Assembly (NCBI GenBank): GCA_030248065.1
Contig: JASAMV010003304.1
Span: 62,001 to 126,000, forward strand
Source of the DNA: Rhynchonema sp. JSB1_4
Taxonomy: Eukaryota; Nematoda; Chromadorea; Monhysterida; Xyalidae
Direction: 5' to 3'
Length of the DNA: 64,000 bases
Position numbers and translations under genes: made by a program. This document shows, piece by piece, positions 55,500-64,000 of this stretch. Position 1 is the first letter of the stretch, and the number at the start of each line of letters is the position of its first letter. The notes beneath the pieces were generated by a model, which ran no database searches, had not been told where the DNA came from, and saw only the letters and a list, made by a program, of their open reading frames with translations.

Positions 55500-58208
55500 G
55501 CTGAAACCCTCATAAATTATTCCTGCTTTCTATATACTGTAAACTGTAGCTGGAATACATTGATTATCGTGCCTCATGCTTGGCATCCACCCCCTTCTTA
55601 CCCTAGTGCAATGCTCTACCCATCCGCCTACAAACCCACTTCACTTCACGATGAGGCTAAAATACCGTTGGGATCTAGTCAAATGCAAAGAACTTCGATG
55701 GGCGCCTTTTCGTCACCAGAGATGTCCTGGGGTCACGCCATAACGTTCACTTCAACAAGTCACAACACGAATTTGAACACTATTTACAATCACAAGCACC
55801 CGAATAAGCGGAAACGGCCATCACAGCAACTGAATACCGCCGAATCTAAACAGCAATCCGTTTCTCAAGCCCAAAGCGCTGATACTAAGGTTGCTTTGCT
55901 CGTATTTTCCGCATAAGTACTTTCAAAAATTGTATTGTAATTTATTCTAATCACGAAATAGGCCAGCTTTTTATTTCATTCATTGCGGAGTTGCAACTTG
56001 ACGTTGTCATGCAAATACATACATGATCATTGTGCGCAGTTTTGTTGCAAATATATCTAGGATTGATTGCGGTACCAGATCAGATCGTTGAAGGAAGAAG
56101 TCGGGCCGATCCAGTTATGTACAGGTGCCGAGGCCTACGGTGTACCGGGGTATCATCAGTGCACTGCACATCATCATAAACTTTTCCCAATGCAAGTTGA
56201 ATGTAATGTGCTTTTTCAGAAACAACGTTGGCGCGTGGCGTACGATCGAATGGCGTACAGCGGCACGGACATCAGCAGCAACACCACGCCACCGATACCG
56301 AGTCAGGGCGGGGCGGGTGCGGAGAGTGGCAGCTACCCGCCGTATCAGTCCATCACCGCTGGTATGGCTGGCGATGATGGGGCGTATTGGACACAAGGAC
56401 ATACTGGTTTGTACTGTGAAACATCAGTTTTGTCCTTGAGGGTTTTGCGAGCTTCTCAGGTACCCCACAGCTCATGATACCGTCACCCAAAACCTGCAAC
56501 CTAAACTATACTATATGCCCTTGCTGCAAGTTATGCCGTGATTCACGTTTCGGTTAAGCCCAAGTTCAGTATAAAAGTCATCTGCAGCCATTACCAGAAG
56601 TAGACATTATCAAAGTTTGGGCTAAAATCGTCAATAATGCATGTTTCATGCCTTGTCCCTGATTCATCAAGGCGGCTTTGGTTGCAGCGTTCCCACCGAT
56701 GAACACCCTGATGGACCCATACGGGACCGTGCCTCCTCACGATTCGTATATGACCTACGGACCACCCCCTACTGGTCAGGGTCCACCCGGACTCATGCCT
56801 GCACCCACCGGTTATGTCCCTGGCACTGCAACCAATGGAACTGCAGTCGACCCACTTGGTGTCGGCGTGGGAAAGGCGCTCGCATCGGTAAGCCGATTCT
56901 TGTCTATTTTGCAATCTTTTACCTGGTTCTTTATGTTTTTGATTGTAAATCACCTGAATTTCGCGCACGTTGTTTATGCTCAATTTAGCTACCCACACAG
57001 CGTTTAGGTACATACCTACACCAAAGTTTGCTTCGTGTTTGTTTTCATTACCGTATACAAGGCCAAGAGTGACCCACATGCCTAGAGTGGCGTCGTCTCA
57101 TAAATAATCTGAAACAGTTGTAAAACGGCATCTCACCTTTCTATAAGTGCACCATTCAACGCACGCGACACCATTCAACAATAATGCCAATTTGGCTACG
57201 GTCGCGAAATCGCCCAGCAATTACGGAGCACGCACAACATACAAAATGAGCCATTTTATTATCCGTCCGTTGGCGAACACTCGTAGAATCTGATTTATGC
57301 CAGTTGCCCGTCGCTCGCACTCAGCCTGGTATCGGGTGTCATGTGGTGCCCTGTATGTGTAGCTGTAACAGTACATGGTATGTGCAGTAGCTTGGTTCGA
57401 CTGATTCTGACTTGGTAGCGCCACACCAGTAACTGTGGATGGGAGATTGGGGGACACACCAACACTTCCAGACATTACTTTGGTAAGAAGGTATACATCC
57501 TGTACATACATATACGTAGATATCCGGGATATGAGTACAACACTCTTGAATTACACATTATTATGGAAATAACACTGCTATCGCAGAGATCGATTCCCTA
57601 CATTAGATTCAGCATCCACACACATTTTGTGCCTGTACCAATACACCCATGCCTCACATAGTCGAACATCAAGTCTCCAAATCACTAATTTTACACTTTT
57701 TTGTGTAGATTTACGACGGCGGCACGTCTTGTTCGACGGCGACCTGGCCGAGCACCACGGTCGGTTCGCTCGACGCTCAACACTCCGGTTCGCCACATTT
57801 CACTCATGCCACTGCTATGTACTCGGTGGTTAGTGTTGGAATTTCAAAAATGTTTGATCTTGATTTCACACCAGTTGATTTTGACGTGAAGTTGACTATC
57901 TCGGTAATGCACACTGTATTGCAGCCGGCCCCCCCCCCCCCCACACACACTTATCATACCACAACCTAAACCCGTTAGTTTTTGTATACTCATTATCGAC
58001 TTACAACCGAACACGAACTCATCACGCGATGTGCACAATACTGGCTGTATAAAGACAGCGCGTTTAGGGGGGGGGCCACTCACCACCAACCCTACAAAAC
58101 CACACAACACAACAAAAACACAACAAAACCAAAAAAAAACAAACAACAACAAACCAAAAACACACAAACAAACAAAACAAAAAAAACAAAACAAAAAAAA
58201 AACAACAA

Positions 58209-58240
<32 letters not shown>

Positions 58241-61200
58241 AAACAAAAAAAAAAAAAAAACAAACACAAAAAAAAAACCCCACATACACCCACAACACAC
58301 CACTATCTGCCAAAAAATGGAGGAACGACTGGATGAAGCCATCAGTGTCATGCAAAACCACGTGACGGTGAGTGTAAAACACACAGGAGTGCTCCTCTGA
58401 AGTGTGCTTTTTCTATTTTATATATTGCAAGGCCGTGTATTTTTTTCAGCAGCAACAACAACAACTTGGGTGCGGCGACGATGGCGTCCCACTGCACATG
58501 ATGCAACATCACCACCAACCATATGAAGTGCACGGAATGTACAATACTGCACCGGTAAGTGTTACCTAATTCACACCATTTTCCTACAGAGTAATCAGTG
58601 AGTGTGAATTCAATATGTGTGCCTTCAAAGTCGTATTATGGCGTAATGTGCCGAACTGTAGGTATATTATATACTCTCACAAAAATTAGGATTTAGAATA
58701 GAAAAAAACACAAACTACGGAAAAAACACCACACCAAACCCACGACCACGCCCCAACAAAAATATCCCGCCGGCAAAGGGACTACAGACTCTCGGGATAT
58801 TCCACTGCAACAGGGGCAAACAAGTGACACGCACAAAAACACACACAAACACACACCAACACACACATAAGAGCACCTAAAAGACACAAACACCACGAAA
58901 ACACCGGAAAAACGCGCACACACCACAAAAAAACAGAGCTTGTAAAAAGAGACATAAATTATAGGAAGAACACAAAGCTCCAACGAGCGAGAAAGAGAGG
59001 AAAAGAAGTGACGAATCCAGACAAAGAGGAGACAAAAAGGAACACACTAGAGCCCAAAGAAGCGCAGAGAGGGAATACCGAGAAACGCCTCCCGCCACAC
59101 GACGAAACGACCAGACCCCAAAAAGACACGACAAACGAAAAAAAAAAAACAAAAACCCCAAAAACCACCCAAACCCCTTGCCAACGCACCAAGCACCGAA
59201 CCAGGGAGAGAAAAAACCACACAGACAACCAAAAAAACCACACCAAAAAAGCACCCCCCAAAACCCCAAAGAACAAACCAATAACACCACCACGAAAACA
59301 CCACAAAAAAAAAACAAAAAAAACCAAAAACAAAAAACACACAATAAAAAAAAAACAAAAACAACCCCCCAAACACAAATCAACAATAAACCACACCAAC
59401 ACCCCCCGTATGTGATGAACGTACCCATAGCATTCATTTCTTATGGAACTACGCCAGACGCGACCCCTCAATTGTAAAGAAGATTGTGGTGACACTTTAT
59501 TATTCCACATAGTAGGTACACGAGGGCGTTTTTATTGCACAAACCCACACAAATATCTCATTTTTATTGTTGCATTGTCGTGAGCTTTGGCGTGAGAGTT
59601 TGCGGCTAGCTCGGTTCCGGTTATTGATGCTAGATGCTTTGACGGTGATCTAGCGGGTACATGAAAGCCAATGCGTAGTATGTATTTGATATGAAAAATA
59701 CATACAGTTGGATGTTGTATGGACCATTGGACTGTTGCGGAGCTCTGAAGCTTGGGACATCTATTTAGCTTTCGTGCAACATTTTTGTGTCGTTGGCCCT
59801 CACATACTGCACCAATTCTCTTTGCAAACTCAAGCAAAAATGTGATGTGAACATTCGCCATTCAGCAACATTCTGTAATGTGAAGCCATTCATTGATTAC
59901 AAAAAGTTAGTTTCAAAACATTCGTAAACCCAAGTTGTAGCACGGTGGTGTGTGCAAGTATGGGGTCAAAGTCACTGAGTGAGGTCGATATGGTTTTTTA
60001 ACCGATTCCAGTTATGACAAACGAGCGATGATCTAAAGGGCCACTTTTTAGTACGAACCCCATTCAAGTTGGAGTTCAGAATCTGAACCTAGTTCCAGAA
60101 CTTAAGAATGCGTTCGATGTTTCATCTATTTGGTACTTTGTTCTGGAATTCATATTCAGTCCAATTTCTCTCAGCCGAGCTATAACAATAAAGCATAATA
60201 ATAATTTCAGTCAAGCGAAAGGAAGTAGCACACCTCCACAGCCAGACAGGGTGGCATTTTCGAAATGGTGTAAAGCTCAGTTGGGTGTAAAGGTCGGTGT
60301 AAGCTCGGTCGAAAGCTCGGTCGGTGTCAGCTCAGTGTAAACATGAAACATTCCACGTTAACAGCAGGCAATGTTTCATACACCAGCCAGACACCGACCA
60401 CCCCCACCCCCCACCCACCCCCCAGACAAACAGTTTCCCGTCCGAACCCAAAAAGGCGTTCTCAAAGCGCACAGAAATTTGCACAATGCTTGTTTTTTTA
60501 TGTCATAAAGCCAATTTTGGGTGACCGGAGTCCCCAAAAAATGAAAGGAGCGCGGGTTTTTGCTCTTCGCGTGGCGTGGAGGTTTGAAAATCTCCGTTCA
60601 CGTAAGGTGCCTGATTGAGCAAGCTAACACTCGTCAGCAAATATGCGAATAAGCTTTGTGGACGCGTGCAGCGCAACTCCCGTCCATCGTCAGCAAACGG
60701 AAAACAAAGCAATGGGTGGCATATTTTTCGTTATTCTGCAAAACAAGGGGATTTTTCGTGTTCGCAATGGACATTTTTGTTTGAGAACGCGGCACATGTT
60801 GCAGTCGCCACCAGATCTGTGGTAATGTTCAGGAGCCAGACTGTCTTTCTCTCAACACCTTGCTACATACGTTTTACAATATTCAGGATATACATGTAAA
60901 ATTTGCGCCAATCAGTTCCTGGAATGGTCTCGTGAAAAAATTTCAACCGTAACGAAGGCATATAACACTTGTGTGAGCGAAATATGTAGACAGAAAAACA
61001 AACTTGCAGTTCAGCAGTGCTTTCTTAAGGTGGAGTTATACTTGTCCATTTTGGGCTTGTAGACAATGAGGACAAATTTTTGTTTCAATCATCATTTGTG
61101 ATAGCATTGGAGCACTAATTTCGACCAGCGTAAAAGTTGTTCATTTGGTGCAGGGGAACAACTTTTACGCTGGTCGAAATTTGTGATCCGACGTAATCAC

Positions 61201-63966
61201 AAAATATGATTGAAAGAAAAATTTGTCCTCATTGTCTACAAGCCCAAAATGGACAAGTATAACTCCAGCTTTAGTGCACCCGTTGTGTCAGTCGACTATA
61301 CCTCTTTTTGTTTTTACTTGGTCATGAATTGATTATTTGCCTGCTTTCTGTTTCTATGAGAAACAGCGAAAAAACTGGCTGCAATGTCATAACCAGGTCA
61401 CAGTGGCTGGTTTTGGCCGCACTGAGAAAAATGATGGGCGGGGCATTTGAGCGTAAACTGGGTCAGCTACCCACTGTGTACATCGTACATATTGTAAGTA
61501 TGGAAATTCAATCTAGTGGTGCGGCGAAAGGATAAAAATGAATTAAAATCTGTTCAGAACTACAATCCATATAATGTATAGGTACCCCATCGGTATACAC
61601 TATGCACTTCACTTTATACTAAATCTCTCTTCAGACTCTGGCAGAGAGACAGGGTCATTCCAATGAAAATAAACAGTTTTACGCTCGCAAGCTAGTCGCC
61701 GGGTGCTATTCGGGCCATAAAAACACAAGCACACAACATCATAAAACGGAATTAGGGCCAGTGGATAAAGCTGGCAAGAGATAACATTGTAGGTGACATA
61801 ATTTCGGTGTTTGTGTGCTGAATTCAGGAAAGTTTCCAATAAATATTGTCGACAAGGCAGGGGGCTGTACGACAAAAATGAAATAAGCAACAAAAAGCAT
61901 AAAAACTGCGAAAACGAAAAAAAACAACGAAAAATGGGCATATTTCAGATGGGCATCCCTGGCGCAGCAGACAACTCACTGGGAGCCGCCGGAACGCATA
62001 TCAGCAGCCCGTCGGATTCATTCGGTCAGACTTTCTTTGACCCTGATTTAGAAGGCCAGATAAATTAAAAGACAATAAAAAGAGAAAAAAATCAATTTTT
62101 GTCAGACGCTCTTTCGCCGTCAATCATGAATCGAAGCGCCGAAGCTTATGACGCTCAGTTGATGCATCACGCACAGCAACAGGTTCGTGTGAAAGATGTG
62201 GTTGACAGTTGGAGCAAGGTAAACTAAAGAAACATCCTAAACCAACACAATTGCCTGATCATTCAAGGTGACGTCGGACGGCTACGCCAGTGTGGGCATG
62301 GCATCGACGTCGACCACATCTGCATTGTTGGACACACGGATGAGTGCCGGCACCGGGCCACAACATCAACATTTGCTGGTCGGACAGGCACCCGTGCATG
62401 GTTGGTAGCTAAGGGGGTTACGATTGCATTCTGTTTGTTTTTATAACAATACGGCTACCTTGTGCACAAGTGCGCTCTGTGTTGTTGCACCAAAGTGCCG
62501 GGGGTTTGCCGGGCTGCATGTTTTTGGTTTCGACTTGTTTTCGCAGACGAGCGGTGGGTGAACCAGGTTATCGTCAGTGCGAGGTGACTGACTCCAACAC
62601 ACATTGTACAACTATAGATGTGTAGTTTTGTGCGCGCATCAAGCAAGTTGTGCCAAGCCTAAATTTTGCACTGCTCAACTAGTGTCCCCTATTCAATGCA
62701 GGCATGCCGTCACTGGGTGGACCTCGTTGTGTGAGTGCAGCAGGCGGCACACGTACGCGCAATGCCGCTCGACCCAAACGAGGCAACACCAGCAGCAGCA
62801 ATGTGACCAGTGATGATGACCTCGATGATGAAGAGGTTGGTTTGTAGGTGGCGAAACCGGTGACGAGCAAATGCGTACTTGATAATCTTTCTAGATTGAC
62901 CCCGAGAAACGCGAGGTTCGCGAAAAGGAACGTCGACATGCGAACAACACCAGAGAACGGTTGGTATTGTTGCTGCAGCACGAGTTTCAGACATTTTTTC
63001 TGTTCATGGAATTTTGAATGGCTTAGTTCCGCATGCCGTGTTTGTAAATACTTCCTATTCACTCACCAACCAGATATGTCACGTGTCTTACAGTATCCGC
63101 GTGCGCGACATCAACGAAGCATTCAAAGAGCTGGGTCGTATGTGTTCACTGCATTTGAGTATGGACAAACCACAAACAAAGTTGGGCGTGTTGCATCAGG
63201 CTGTCAATGTGATTGGAGATCTCGAAAAACAGGTGCTGCTGCGCTAAATATTATTTGTCATGCTTTTCTGAACTTGCCTGTGTTTCTTCTTTGTTACAAT
63301 CGGTTAGTTCTCAACTTGCATACGGTCTGCCGTCGTTGTGCGCTGGCATGATCAGTGGTCGATTTTTCCTTTCGGTCACTTAATGTAAATGTTGTGAACC
63401 AGTACCTGCATTAACGACAGGCAAGGGATTGAAATATCTTTACCGCCATTAGAGATTTTCACTCCGAGGGTAATTACAAAAAGGGCACATTGTCCACAGG
63501 TTGCTTGTCGCTGTGCAGCGCTTGCACAAAGCCTGTTGTAATCTTGTAATCAAAGGTTGTGGTGTTTGTTGTGGCACGCATTGCGCGTTGATCACTGGCA
63601 GGCTTTCGGAATCGATGGCAGGAGCCGAAACATACAGTGATCAACGCGTTAAGCGCACCACAAGCACCACAACCTTTGATTAGGGCACATTGCATTTTTG
63701 AAAAATGAACTATAAACATTTCTTTACCATAGTCGCTGCAGGTGCGCGACCGCAACCTCAATCCGAAAGCGGCCTGTCTAAAACGACGTGAGGAGGAGAA
63801 GCTGACGGGGATGGGTGTCGGGGGCAGCAGCAGCAGCAGCACGGGTATGCATCCAGCAGCGAGCAGCGAGTCCGGCGTTGGTCTGCCACCCCCTTTGATC
63901 TCAAATGGCCATCCCGACCTGATCTACGCACAAACACAGCAACACAGACAACCGCAATTGTTGTAG
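55500..63966 (+). CDS. hlh-2: Class I bHLH transcription factor (E-protein; daughterless/TCF4/HLH-2 family)
   Basis: The 3' exons join in phase: 61949-62024, 62106-62218, 62268-62400, 62702-62835, 62895-62959, 63094-63232 and 63742-63966. They encode [16 protein letters not shown], an acidic stretch (SDDDLDDEE), the basic region ([13 protein letters not shown]), helix-loop-helix ([31 protein letters not shown]) and the E-protein-specific segment [19 protein letters not shown]. Upstream exons are 56688-56887 (ends GKALAS), 57709-57825 (IYDGG), one ending 58367 ([15 protein letters not shown], the second activation-domain helix) and 58450-58554 (Gln/His-rich). Exon pieces before 56400 ([31 protein letters not shown]) have uncertain borders. 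The start codon and first activation domain are not located, so the start given is nominal. E-proteins bind E-boxes as homodimers or with tissue-specific bHLH partners. Confidence 0.93.
58080..58310. repeat. A/C-only tract abutting an E-protein exon
   Basis: About 230 bp with virtually no G or T (AACAACAAA, CAAAAACACAAAC and A runs). The next coding exon (ending 58367) follows directly but lacks a pyrimidine-tract/AG acceptor. This suggests the tract replaces or corrupts genuine intron sequence. Confidence 0.8.
58690..59405. repeat. A/C-rich low-complexity region in an E-protein intron
   Basis: Roughly 700 bp are strongly depleted in T and partly in G (CACAAAAACACACACAAACA, CCAAAAACCACC). 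It is interrupted by short ordinary words such as CTCTCGGGATATTCC. Its character matches 29976-30345 and 58080-58310. Confidence 0.75.
60250..60380. repeat. Partial copy of the VPS51-intron palindrome
   Basis: It contains GGTGTAAAGCTCAGTTGGG, GTCGAAAGCTCGGTCGG, GTAAACATGAAACATTCCAC and GCAGGCAATGTTTCA, in the same order as in the inner left arm and centre of 34832-35462. Only half of the hairpin remains. Confidence 0.7.
61031..61267. repeat. Near-perfect 237-bp hairpin MITE
   Basis: The arms TGGAGTTATACTTGTCC ... GGACAAGTATAACTCCA extend about 50 bp inward (GCTTGTAGACAATGAGGACA). An inner inverted pair is CGACCAGCGTAAAAGTTG / CAACTTTTACGCTGGTCG. A fragment of the inner motif (GACCAGCGTGAAAGTTG) lies in a kelch-gene intron near 11787. 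Confidence 0.85.
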
Positions 63967-64000
63967 ACCAGGAATACGCAATTGAATCGGATAGAAATCG

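Noticed and set aside
58092..58382. Phe/Val-rich and Lys/Asn/Thr-rich ORFs (also 59008-59437)
   Set aside because: They are translations of the A/C-only tracts.
1..64000. CRISPR array, bacterial operon or prophage interpretation
   Set aside because: There are no spaced identical repeats of that kind, and the genes are intron-split and of animal families.

Overview
The window is eukaryotic: its genes are split into many short exons with GT/CAG borders. The best guess is a nematode, or a close relative. The support is a cuticlin-type ZP gene with a furin site and C-terminal membrane anchor, CUB domains carrying a CNNLxC-type motif, frequent TTTCAG acceptors, and a degenerate (TTAGGC)n telomere-like tract at about 8.3 kb. 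The E-protein bHLH is much less diverged than the one I know from Caenorhabditis, so a lineage outside the rhabditids is more likely. The species cannot be named from sequence alone.

Layout. 1-8.3 kb is almost entirely transposons nested inside transposons. I resolved 11 hAT-like elements by exact terminal inverted repeats (TIRs) and 8-bp target-site duplications (TSDs), plus TA-flanked elements. 9.6-12.75 kb (+) is a kelch-repeat type I membrane protein. 13.2-16.5 kb (-) is a secreted EGF-mucin-CUB protein. 17.2-19.5 kb (-) is a complete ZP/cuticlin-like membrane protein of 9 exons and 422 aa. 23.3-24.7 kb (-) is a globin with a long N-terminal extension. 26.5-29.9 kb is a 3.5-kb element with long inverted arms that hold tRNA-like sequences. 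30.7-33.5 kb is a second nested stack, ending 22 bp before the start codon of VPS51. 33.5-42.35 kb (+) is a complete VPS51 gene (19 exons, 802 aa); its introns hold a long palindrome and a Penelope-like element. 42.8-53 kb has an unidentified gene with a signal peptide, scattered candidate exons and several foldback elements. About 53-64 kb (+) is a class I bHLH (E-protein, daughterless/TCF4/HLH-2 family) gene whose 3' end lies inside the window.

The genes do not form one pathway. Three neighbours (kelch, CUB, ZP) are secreted or surface proteins. VPS51 (GARP/EARP endosome-to-Golgi tethering) and the E-protein (transcription) are housekeeping or developmental genes.

The most unusual feature is the transposon layer. 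Many non-autonomous families share 8-bp TSDs, mostly a CAGTG-type end and often a GCGCGCG hairpin core, but each carries its own array of short subterminal repeats. They are inserted into one another up to about four deep. Exon borders below were derived by hand from phase-compatible splice sites and family similarity, without any search tool.
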